Shown here: in pieces, positions 46,551-56,900 of the stretch
Layout: every line of letters starts with the position of its first letter
Position numbering within the stretch: the stretch's first letter is position 1
NCBI GenBank assembly: GCA_003508835.1
Contig: PUFA01000066.1
Span: forward strand, 62,001-126,000
Length of the DNA stretch: 64,000 nucleotides
DNA from: Eonycteris spelaea
Lineage: Eukaryota; Chordata; Mammalia; Chiroptera; Pteropodidae
Direction: 5' to 3'
The notes under the pieces: generated by a model
What the model saw: the letters and a program-made list of their open reading frames with translations, nothing else
Databases searched by the model: none
Told to the model about the DNA's origin: nothing
Made by a program: the position numbers and the translations under genes

Positions 46551-49500
46551 ACCTCAGCCACGTTCCTGGGATTGTCCGGGACTCTGAGTTGATCCTGCCA
46601 AAACTCCAAAACTCGGACACTTCTTGAAGTGTCCCAGCCACCCCTTGGCTGTGTGACCTTGAGAGAGTAGCAACGCCTCTCTGAGCTAAATTTTCCCTAG
46701 TGTCATGTGGAGGAACTCACTCCCATCTCAGAGCTGTTGCGGGCATTACATGTGCAGTCTGGGGTACAAATAATGGTAATGTGCGAAGGATGTTTTGGAG
46801 CTGGAGATATTTATTGCCGACGGTAAGCCAGGCACGGTGTTTGGCATCCGGCTCTTCTCTGGTCCTCAGTTTCCATTTATGACAATTGGGGATAAAGCTA
46901 TGTCACCTGTTGGACAGGGGAGTGAGGTCATGGAACGTGGCTTCTGTGACCCTGGCCCTAGGCTCTCTGATGTGACTAGTCGTGTACTCATGCAGAACAG
47001 AGCTCCCCACCTGATGGGCAGCGGAGCAGTCAACTCCTGCCGCGGCAATTACAGGATTTCTGGAAGAAGTCACGGAACACCCTCGTACCCCAGCGGCTGC
47101 TTTTTGAGGTGACCAGCGCCAACGTAGTCAAGGACCCCCCTCCAAGTACGTGGTGAGTGAGGGTCCAGGAGCCCCTGGGCTGTGAGTCTACAAGTCTAGC
47201 TAAGAGAAAGCAAGGAAGAACGCAAACTTCCTTGAAGGTATCTGGCTTTGTCGTCATAAATGGCTGCCCATATTTAAAGATGGGAAACAGGCCAGAAAGG
47301 GGATGTAACTTGAGCAAGTCCTCTGGCAATGACAGCTTTTCCGAGATTGGGTAAAGAATTATGGACCTGCCTTCTACCCTAGTTTTGAGAACAAAAACTG
47401 GTATGTCCCCACTCACCTCGCCCCTCCCTGCCCCAGGGGTTTGCAAATTGTAGCAAGATGCAGGATACACAGGAAGGAATATTATTGGGATCAGACTTGA
47501 GACTCAAGTTGCACTGGTTAGTGGTTAAAAACATGGGCTTTGGATGCAGAACTTGATTCAAATCCCACTTATTACCAGTTGTTTGACCTTGGGTGAGTTG
47601 TATAACCTCGATGACCCTGTTTCCTCATCTGAGCAATGAGAATAATGCAAAAGATTGTCACAGGAATTAAATGAGACAGTGCACAGAAATGCCCTTAGCA
47701 CTGTGCCTGGTTGTGAGTGCTCAAGAAAATGTGTAAAATAAAACGTAGCTCTATTATTATTACTTAGCTTTGGATTAAAAATGCGTGGCATCTAGGGTCT
47801 GTTGTGGCCTCCTTACAGCCCAGGTGAATCAATTCTCCAGCACTCTCTGGGTACAGATAATCTTGTCCCAAGGACTCCATTAGGGGGTTGGTGGGGTATG
47901 GGTGAAGAGCAATGTGGGGGAGGGGGCTGGGGGTCCCTGTTTCCATAGCTGTGGAAAGGAGTAAATGACATAGAAAATGAGGTCTGCCAGGTCCTGCTCC
48001 CAGCCAGGCCTGAAAACCAGCCTGACCTGGCTAAGTCCTGACAGCGGCAGTTCCCTGCCTCTCACTTCCCTCCTCTTCACTACCATCCTCCATTACTGAC
48101 TCAGCAGGAAGGGGCCTGGAGCCCCTGTCCCACATCTGGGCCTCTCCACCCCTCTCTGCTGCTATTAGTAAACAAGGACCACACCCATGGGGTGACTGCT
48201 TCAATTTGAGCAGGGATTGTCCAGTAATCTAATCGTTAGTGGTGAAAGTCCTGGGCAGGCATTGTGCACAGGAAAAGGGCCTGAGGAGCAGCTGGGAAAC
48301 AAGGAGGTATGGGGGGAACTCCAGAAAGAGAATGACAAGATAGAGCAGGATGGCCAAGTAAGCCCTGGTCAGTGACCGGGGAAACAAATCACCTCCTTTG
48401 TCCAATGGGAACCCTAAATCCGGACTGAACTTTCTCTGGGGGCTAAGAGCACAGGCTTTGAAATGCGATTGGCCTGGGTTTGAATCTGGGCTGGGCCGTT
48501 TCCCCGCTGTGTGACTTAGGAGAAGGCTTTGAAACCTTTGTCCCCTCGTTGAGCCTGCTTCCTCAGCTGTCACAGTAAGGACACCTTCCATGCAGTGCTG
48601 TTGTGATGAGCAAGTGAAATAGATGTGAAGTGCCTGGCACAGTACCTGGCACAGGACAGGTGCTTGGTTCATGGAGCTACTGTCATCACCTATCATGGCA
48701 GGACGTTAAAGGATCAGATTGGATAATGGATATAAAATGGTTTTTGTCCATAAAAATAAAAAATAAAAATTAACATAAGCGGTCATTATAGACTGTTTCT
48801 TCCTGAAGTGGTTCTACAGAAAACTTTTCCTAAAGTGTTAATAAACTGCTCCTTGAAAAAAAAAAAAAAAAAGATTTTGCAGTTAGTATGTTTTAGGAAT
48901 GCAGAGTTAAATGAGAGTAAAATAAGTTTCTTCACAGTTTTACTTTTTAATCCTTAATGTTAATGTACACTGAATCGTCAAGAGAACAATAGAGTAGGAA
49001 AACCTGATTGACCAGGGGTGGCTAGAATACTGGCAGTTTCATAGAACAAATTCGAGAGAAAAATCTGGCTTTGGTGCTGGTATCCCTTTAACATCCATCG
49101 CTTGCTAATCCCCCCTTTTAAACCTGCTGGCTCAACATTCTTATAGATTAATCCACATTCGGGTTCTCAGACCTGGGAGAAGCTTCATGGTCATCTTATT
49201 CAGTGTTTCCCAAACATCAGTCATTCCAGTACCACTTTCACAATTTTTGTCCCATCTAAATGCTACTTGTACTTTCTTTGCTTAACATTTTCCTTTAAAT
49301 AAACTTGTTTGGGGTTGTTGTTGTTGTTATTGCTTAAATTTAAAAGAGCTTTATAGCACTACTGTATGTGGAAAGCCTCACTTGCCATAGAGAAGATAAC
49401 CATAAAAATAAAAGGAGTGAAAATGAAACATAATGTCGTTAAACTCTGCCTGGATGATGTTGCCCAAAGGCCCTGACCCAAGATTCATTTTCTGGCTCTT

Positions 49501-50980
49501 ATCTAAAAATGGAGCTGTGAAGTGATGGTGAAGTGCTTTTTAAAACCAAGCTGAGAGCTGCTCAGTTGGCAGTAAGATTCAAAGAAAATCAGGGGGGAAT
49601 CACCTCCTGCCTCTGATTCAGTGTTATGTACTCTAACACATACCACCTAGAAATCTCAGGACTAACATTTATGTAAGTTCCACACGTGAGTAAACACTAA
49701 CCTGGGGCGATGCTTCATTCACCAGAGAAGGAAACAGATGCCAAGGGGGGACTGCCTTGCCTAATGTCACACAGTGAGGGAGTAGCTGACCTGGGGTTAG
49801 AGCTCGAGTCCACATCCCGTGTACTTTTCACAGTGATGGCTCCTGGGGTGTCTGAAGACCTGTCTTCCAGGTCTGGGTTGGAATAACCTGACTAGAGATG
49901 AGGAGCTCTGTATCCCGAGTAGAACAAAGTTTCTAAAGGTTGGCTCAGAGGCTCAAGAGATCGACCTGGGTTTCAGCTCACCCTCATTTTCCAGAGGGGC
50001 TGTCAGAAGCTAGTTGCCCTGTGGGAAGGGAGTACTTTCTGGAAGGGGCAAAGGGCAGCAACTCCAGGCACTGAAGCTCATCTCTGTCTTTCTCTCCCCG
50101 TGCTGCCTTGGGCCTGGGTCATTTCAGACGAGCCTCAGGTAAGATGGGACTGGACTCCCTAGCTGCTCCAGCAGCTCCCACCCTCCTGGGCCCAATCTCA
50201 GGGGTGAAGGGAAGAGGTGGGGGAACAGGACTGGAAGTGTGGGTGTGGGGATGGAAGGGGCCCATGGACAACTTACACCTGCCCTGACCGCCACTCTCCC
50301 TGCAGCTCTACACCATCGCCGTGATGGGTCCAGGACCACCAGATCGCCAGCCGGCCCAGATCTCTCGCCGCTACTCAGACTTTGAGCGGTTGCACCGAAA
50401 CCTGCAGCGGCAGTTCCGAGGCCCCATGGCCGCCATCTCCTTCCCCCGTAAGCGCCTGCGCCGGAATTTCACTGCGGAGACCATTGCCCGCCGCAGCCGG
50501 GCCTTCGAGCAGTTTTTGAGCCACTTGCAGGCAGTCCCCGAGCTGCGTCACGCCCCAGACCTGCAGGACTTCTTTGTACTGCCTGAGCTGCGACGGGCAC
50601 AGAGCCTCACCTGTACTGGCCTCTATCGTGAGGCTCTGGCGCTCTGGGCCAATGCCTGGCAGCTGCAGGCCCAGCTGGGCACCCCCTCAGGCCCAGATCG
50701 CCCTCTGCTGACCCTGGCTGGGCTGGCTGTGTGCCACCAGGAGCTGGAGGACCCTGGGGAGGCCCGGGCATGCTGTGAGAGGGCCCTACAGCTGCTGGGG
50801 GACAAGAGCCCCCACCCTTTGTTGGCACCCTTTCTGGAGGCCCACGTCCGGCTCTCCTGGCGCCTGGGCCTGGACAAACGCCAATCAGAGGCCCAGCTCC
50901 AGGCCCTGCAGGAGGCAGGCCTGACCCCCACGCCACCCCCTAGTCTCAAAGAATTGCTCATCAAGGAGGTACTAGAATAA
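46238..50980 (+). CDS. SNX21: SNX21, PX-domain sorting nexin (3 exons, one apparent frame break)
   Basis: SNX21 is an endosomal phosphoinositide-binding sorting nexin of the SNX20/SNX21 type. Exon 1 (46238-46496) encodes MASRLLHRLRHALAGDGPGE and a long acidic run (EDEDEEDDGDDEEA). Exon 2 (46996-47152) encodes QLQDFWKKSRNTLVPQRLLFEVTSANVVKDPP, the PX start. Exon 3 (50306-50980) encodes the PX core (RRYSDFERLHRNLQRQF, FPRKRLRRNFTAETIARRSRAFEQFL) and the C-terminal PXB domain, ending LKELLIKEVLE. The intron 1 donor is GC (G|GCAAGT), required by phase. Exon 2 is 157 nt rather than 158: the run of six C at 47135-47140 is one short, so KDPPSKYV is read as KDPPPST. An in-frame upstream ATG exists at 46034, but similarity begins at MASRLL. 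Confidence 0.95.
47513..47725 (+). repeat. MIR SINE in SNX21 intron 2
   Basis: Well-preserved sense MIR: AGTGGTTAAAAACATGGGC, TTTGACCTTGGGTGAGTTG, GTTTCCTCATCTGAGCAATGAG, TTAGCACTGTGCCTGGTTGTGAGTGCTCAA. The remainder of intron 2 (47160-50300) holds a second MIR, a 17-nt A run near 48857 and no recognised exon apart from one candidate microexon. Confidence 0.88.
48440..48675 (+). repeat. MIR SINE in SNX21 intron 2
   Basis: Sense MIR core: GGCTAAGAGCACAGGCTTTG, GGGTTTGAATCTGGGCTGG, CTGTGTGACTTAGG, AAGTGCCTGGCACAGTACCTGGCACAGGACAGGTGC. Confidence 0.88.
50128..50138 (+). other. Candidate 11-nt microexon in SNX21 intron 2
   Basis: ACGAGCCTCAG is bounded by a strong acceptor (pyrimidine tract then ATTTCAG) and a consensus donor (GTAAGA). 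Inclusion would shift the reading frame, so it may be a poison exon, a chance decoy, or a 12-nt exon with a missing base. It is not counted in the main transcript. Confidence 0.3.
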
Positions 50981-51392
50981 CCTTGCCGACACTTCAGACC
51001 ACTGTGGGGAGAAGCACTGTACCAGGATGGCTAGGAGGTTGCGTAGGAGGCCAGTGAGGCCCTGGACAACAGTTGGGAGGCTGAAGGGGGTACTGGGAAC
51101 CCCTAGAAGTTCCACAACGAATTTGTAGCAGACTGAGGAAACATGGTTCTTCTGCTGAGCTGGGCTCAGGACAAGCTTTGTCTGGGAATGCCCGGGATGG
51201 TGCACGGAGGACTTCTGATGCAGCCTCCCTGGCTTATGAACAGCTGGGGGCTGTGTCCCAGGTCAGGGTCAGTGTTCTCTTTCCCTTGGGCCTCTAAGCT
51301 AGCAAGGCACCCTGGCCAAAGGGCTGGGGACTCTGTCTCTGGAGTACTGGAGTTGATGGCTGGAGAGAGGGCTGCAGTTCTGGCCCAGGAGA

Positions 51393-51398
51393 ATTAAA
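51393..51398 (+). terminator. SNX21: SNX21 poly(A) signal
   Basis: The ATTAAA variant signal lies about 410 bp after the SNX21 stop codon. It is the last such signal before the oppositely oriented ACOT8 signal. Confidence 0.7.
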
Positions 51399-51426
51399 GG
51401 CCAGCAGCTTCGGTGGTATCAGTCTC

Positions 51427-51432
51427 TTTATT
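51427..51432 (-). terminator. ACOT8: ACOT8 poly(A) signal
   Basis: TTTATT gives AATAAA on the minus strand, 102 bp past the ACOT8 stop codon (51536-51534). It lies 28 bp from the SNX21 signal on the other strand, so the two mRNA 3' ends probably overlap by a few bases. Confidence 0.88.
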
Positions 51433-52554
51433 GAATATGAGGGACAGATGGCCCAGCCCTCGACTGTAACTCCTGCCTCAGGAGTGGGGGGAAGGAAAAG
51501 CCTTGAAGTCCCAGGCCAAGCTGGTACCTCTGGCTACAGCTTGCTCTCTGAGACCTGGGGCTTCCATCGGATCAAGCCCTCCTGTACACAAGTTATAGCC
51601 AGAACGCCATCCCGACGCCACAGATGCCCATGGACCAGTGCCCGGGAGCCACCTGCAGGCAAAGAGAAGGCTAAGAATGGCCTTCTGTCCTTCAGTACAG
51701 CCAAATATGCTTCTTGAAAAGCGTGCAAGCCAGGCTAGACACACTAAGTGCTGTGGATACCTCCAATCTCCAAGCGCCCCTTTGTGAGACTAGTCGGTCA
51801 GTCCCTGGGGGATAACTCCTCCACAGGCACCTCACTTGAATGTCTAAAGCACTTTCACATATCTTCTGGCTTCCTCAAAAATATCACAGAGGAGGGAGTT
51901 CTGAGAACAGTCTCTGTTGGTAGCCTGGCTAAGCCGATCTGCCCCACCTCTGGCCACCTGTGTTAGGAAACTCATCAGTTCCTTTTATAATAAACCCAAA
52001 CCAGTCCCTCCAGGCTGGCATGCCATGAAAAACACCTCCAGCCCAAAGGAACAAAGGGGCTCAGGGCAGAAGACCTGAGGCCATGAGGTTTGGCCACCCC
52101 TCCCTCCCCGCCACTTGCAAATTTTCTCTCCCTTCTAGCCTTGGGCCTGAGTTTATTATTTATAAAGGGACCTGTTAGTTTGTCTCAAGTGTAGCAGAGC
52201 TCACTTAGTCCTCACAGTAGCCAGGCAGGGCTTGCCCCCTTTCCAGAGGATGACCCTGAAGTTCAGAGAGACTCAGGAACTTGGTCTTAAGAATCAGGCT
52301 AAACCCAAGTGTCCTAACTTCAAGGTTGTTAATCCTGTACTCTGATGCTATTGGTACTTGAGAGTCCCCTTTCCCTATATAAAGTGTCCTTTAAGTTAGG
52401 TCCCTGTTTCAGCAAGCAAGCAAGGGTTTTCTTCATTTGAAATGTACTTCCTTGAAAAGAAAGCCAGTGCTCTGAGACTAGATGCTAACGAATGAGTTTT
52501 GGTTTCTCTCTGTCTCTGATGAAGAGTGTCCAAGTAGTGGGGCCTTTAGAAACT

Positions 52555-52745
52555 ATAGAGTGCACTGAGCCCCAACCAAGTCAATTAGCAAAATCGCTTA
52601 GGGAGCTTCTTAAAAATACAGTTTCCTGGACCTCTTCCAAGACCTGCTAAGTCAGAATCTTGGAATATGAGAATTTGTTTTGAAAAAGCTCTCCCAAGTG
52701 GTGGTCTGATGGGCCACCAGATTTGGATACTACTGCTCTAATGCA
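52555..52745. mobile_element. hAT-Charlie MER5-like remnant in ACOT8 intron 5
   Basis: Landmarks: CGCTTAGGGAGCTTCTTAAAAATACAG, CCTGCTAAGTCAGAATCTTGG, TTTGGATACTACTGCTC. It is an ancient non-autonomous DNA transposon. Confidence 0.6.
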
Positions 52746-54189
52746 ACTCTATTTAGATGGGGAAACTGAGGCTCAGAGAGGATATGGGACTTGCCCAAGG
52801 TCATCCCGAAAATCTAAAGTGGTTCTGGGATTAGAATTGGGTCTCTGAAACAAAGTTCATCATATTTACAGTATGTTACAGAAATTAAGAGCCAAGCAGA
52901 TGTTCTGCCCTCCAACTCACCCATCATTTTGAAGACAAGGATGTCAAAGCTCGGAGGGCAGGAGAGGAAGTGACCCATGTGCCCCAAAGGATGTGGGTGG
53001 GGGGCAACATCCCCCAAGAAAGCAGGCTCCCTGCTAGCCCAAGGTCAGTGCCCTTGTCCCACGTGGCCTCACACTCACCAGCCCAGGGGCTCTTGCACTC
53101 ATAGAGCATCCAGTGGTCAGCTCGGAATGGGGCGTGGAACCACATGGAGTGGTCTGGAGATCCTGAAGTGCTTCTTATGCTGCCGCTGGTAGGGCAGCAG
53201 TGCTGTGTCAAGGAAGGCATAGTCCGAGATAAAGGCAGCCACGCAGCAGTGCATCTTGATGTTGCCCTCCCCTGCAACAGGTCCCAGCACTATCAGCCCT
53301 GGGTTCCTGGGCTTTACAGCTCAGGACCTGCAGGGAGGTGGGGAGAAAGGGACTGCCATGCACAGACATACAGACTGTTCACTGCACAAGGTGTATGTGT
53401 GATGGGGGACAGGGAGGGGGGATGGAAGTCAGGCAGGGGTGAGTGAGGACTGCAAGGCAGTCTTCACTCACCAAGTCTCCCACATAGGTACCTTATGGTT
53501 AGCAGTGGACCTGGAGAAGAATCTCAGCAAGGTGCCTTACCTGCCCCAGAAAGGGCCTACGTTCACTCCATGCAAAGGTCTGACAGGGCCCTGGTGAGAA
53601 GCCGAGCCAACTTCCCCATCACACAGATGAGGAAACAGGCCCAGAGAGGGGAAGTAACGTGCCCAAGGCCACACAGGGAAAATAAGGTACAGGCCTAGAC
53701 CCCTGGAGAGTGTTCTCTTCCAGTCCAGGGGGTCGTCTTACCAATATAGTCCCGGGCTCGCACCCAGAACATCTGTTTGGGCTCCACGTTCTGCTCCTGG
53801 CTCAGCATGGATAGGTTTACTGGCTTGATCTCAAGGGGAAAGTCGTGGACAGCAATTCGGTTCACCATGATTTGGTGGTACTTAACTTGGGAGTTAAGGT
53901 CCCTGAAAGTAAAGGGGAAAGGGCGTGGGGGAGACCAGAGAGAGGAGGAGTCTCTCTTCTGCACTGCCTCTTCTGACCCCCCTCATTCCTCCATAGGGAC
54001 TTCTGACTTAGCCCCAAAGCACCCCTCTCCTCTGGCAGGTGGAGAGTCTAGTTTTTGAATTCTTTCTTTGCCTCACATGAGCCACGTGGCCTTGTGCGAG
54101 TGAGTAACCTTGAGCCTATTTCCCTCACGGCAACCTTATGAGTAAACACTATGGAGAAGGGAAGATAAAGCATATAAAAAGCCAACACA

Positions 54190-54410
54190 TCCTAGTCATG
54201 AGACGTTCCTCCACTAGGCGCCATTCTAAGTATTTCACCGCATTAACTCATTCCTCACAAACACCCTGTGAGGTGGATGCCATTCTCACCCCCGGTGATG
54301 CATGAAATACGCATAGAGTCCAAGCAGCTTGCTCAGGAAGTGGAGAAGGTAGGGTTCGGACTCAGGCCGTGTGGCTCCATGGTTTACACTCCTAACCACT
54401 TCACTATTCC
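54190..54410 (-). repeat. MIR SINE in ACOT8 intron 3
   Basis: Reverse MIR: GCATTAACTCATTCCTCACAAACACCCTGTGAGGTGG, TTGCTCAGGAAGTGG. Two further reverse MIR copies follow at about 54840-55080 and 55150-55290. Confidence 0.7.
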
Positions 54411-56324
54411 AAACCTCAGGAAACAAGCTGCCCAACTTGGACTGAGTTACCTCACCCTAAGCAATTGGGAACACTGTGTCCCTGGAGGGGAGAAACCTGT
54501 TTCCAGGGAAGCCTCTTCACCACGCCTAGAGCTCTGCACTGGTATTTCCATCTTCATCCCTATCCTCCTGCCATGGAATATTCTGCAATCATGGAACGTT
54601 CTGTATCTGCACTGTCCACTACGGTAGCCACTAGCCACATGTGCCTACTGAGTGCTTGAAACAAGACTAGTGTAACTGAGGAACAGAACTATTAATTCTA
54701 CCGAATGTTAATATAATCATACGTGGCTAGTGGCTTCCTTACTGGATAGCACAGCTCTACATTTAGGGACTTTTAAGAACGACGCCCTCCTTTGATTTCA
54801 GCAAACACTTCTGAACTCCAACCGCATACCAGCCTCTGTGCTTATTCTCTGTCATCAGTGGTATAACTACAATTTACTGAGCACTCACTAAGCGCCTTAT
54901 TATCTCTTCTCTCATTTAATCCTCCCAGTAGCCTTATGAGGTAGGAATTATGATTAGCCCCATTTTAAAACTGAGGGCACAGGTTCAGAGTGGGAAAGCA
55001 ACTTGCCCAAACTCACACAGCTCGCAGAGGCAGACAGAGTCAAAATTTGAACCCAACCCTTGCCCAAATTCAAACCCACACGTGTCCCATCACACCCTGC
55101 TACTTTTCCAGCATGCAGCACAAGACAGAGATGTGCTCTCTATGCTACAGCTGTGAAGTAGGCCGGGCAGAAACAACCATTCCCAGTGTGCAGATGATGA
55201 ATCAGGGCTCTGAGAGGCTGGGGAGCTGAGCAAAGTCACACAGCAGATGGGCACTGATAGGGCACAGCCTGGCCAGAACCCATGTGTCTGTTCTGTGTTG
55301 GGACCCAGAGCTCTCTCCTTGCCCCAGCATTTTTCCAACTTTAACAACTGCGATCCATGTAAGAAATATATTTTACCAGGAGATATTTAAAATATTTTAA
55401 CACAGTAAGGCAAAGGCAGAAGGGCTGTAAGTCTCTGCAGCAGGAACCCTTACCCCGCCAGGCATTAACCCCAGGCTGCTGGATCACGTAACCCTGAAGG
55501 AGAAGGGGATCGCTCGGTGACTGGGGAGGTGAGTACTTACCAAGAAATTATAGAAATATTTCAATATTTCAACTACTGTACCTGAACTGGCTAAATCATA
55601 AGCCCTGTATTTTTACATCGTGACACAATACACTTGCACATGCACACAACCCCATACACATAACTGAAACTAAACTTTCAAGGAAGAATTCTTACTGTTA
55701 CTACATACAACACACTCCAATATCTTCTTTTCTAGTCTATAATTTAAAATGCCGGTCAAGAAACACTCAAGGATCCCATGACCCACTAACAGGTGTCTGG
55801 ACTCTTGGGAAGTGCTGGAGCCTCCAAGACTCTCACCTAAAATACTGGTTAATGAGGGTATCAGAGACAAGCAGCTCCTCCGGTGGGGGCACAGTGGGCA
55901 TGGAGAATTGGTGCTGCATAGGGCTGGGCTGGACATTCTGGAAGGAGGTGTGGCAGATGAAGATGGGCTTGTCATCATGTTGCATGGCCTTCACAGAGCG
56001 TACCGAGAAGCTCGTCCCTGTCCGTATCCGCTCCACCTGGTACAAAACTGGTATCTCTATGTTTCCTGCAGGGGTCACAAGGGACACAGTGGGCCTGAGT
56101 GAGCCCCATAGGCCCTGTCATCATCCTAATGGCTGAACAGGCACCTCTGCTACCCAGTCTCTATTTCTTTTCTGTTTGGTAGCTACTGACTAAGGCCTGC
56201 TAAGGACCAGGTACTGGGAATACAGAGAACACCAGACCCTGTCACGGGAATGCTCCTAGTACAGGTGGAACTCGTCTCCGTCAGCAGCGCAGAACGGAAG
56301 GGTCATTGCCAGATTCCCTGCATG

Positions 56325-56515
56325 CACATCCCAGCTCTGCCACTCACCAGCTGTGGAACCTTGGGAAAGTCACTTAACCTCTCTGAGCAGTTTACCCATC
56401 TATAAAATGGGGATCAGAGTAATCGTACCTCGGGATTTTAATGAGAATTAGTTCATAGTTGTAAAGTGGTTAGCACAATATCTGGTACACAGAAAGTGCT
56501 CTATAAGTGTTTGTT
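56325..56515 (+). repeat. MIR SINE in ACOT8 intron 2
   Basis: Well-preserved sense MIR: CCCAGCTCTGCCACTCACCAGCTGTGGAACCTTGGG, CTTAACCTCTCTGAGCAG, CTATAAAATGGGGATCAGAG, GTACACAGAAAGTGCTCTATAAGTG. Confidence 0.9.
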
Positions 56516-56639
56516 AAAAATAAACACTTCCAATTTATCTTGTTCCACTAGGATCTTGTCATGAGTGTAGTACCATTTTTCAGATTGGGTCAGCAAATCT
56601 GACCTGCTACCTGATTTTTTCTGTTGTTTCTTTTCTTCC

Positions 56640-56900
56640 CCTTTTCAGAGAACAAGCAAAGGCTATTTATTCAGAGCTTAGTCTAGCAAGGGAGTCAGCC
56701 ACCATCATTTATGTTTGGCAGAAACTCAAAGGCAGGCAGAGGAGTGAGAAAGCTTTATCACGAAAAAAGAGGTTTTGGGTGTCCCCTGATTGGAGGCTAT
56801 TGGCATGGGGAAGCTGTAGGTAGGCTAACTAGAAGTAAGGCAGCCTGTGTAATTGGTTAGGGGTGCATGTATGTCTTTCCATAATTGGTCCTACGGTGGA
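56640..56900 (-). mobile_element. Possible solitary LTR, minus orientation, family unknown
   Basis: Read on the minus strand, four CCAAT boxes (56888-56884, 56856-56852, 56803-56799, 56793-56789) are followed by a TATA-like GATAAAGC (56759-56752) and then AATAAA (56671-56666). This promoter-then-poly(A) layout within 230 bp is that of a retroviral LTR. Sequence up to about 57400 has the same unclassified character. There is no coding capacity, and the family was not recognised. Confidence 0.4.

Noticed and set aside
45799..46641. 280-codon minus-strand open frame over the SNX21 CpG island
   Set aside because: It is antisense to SNX21 exon 1, low-complexity (proline, serine, alanine), with no recognisable domain.
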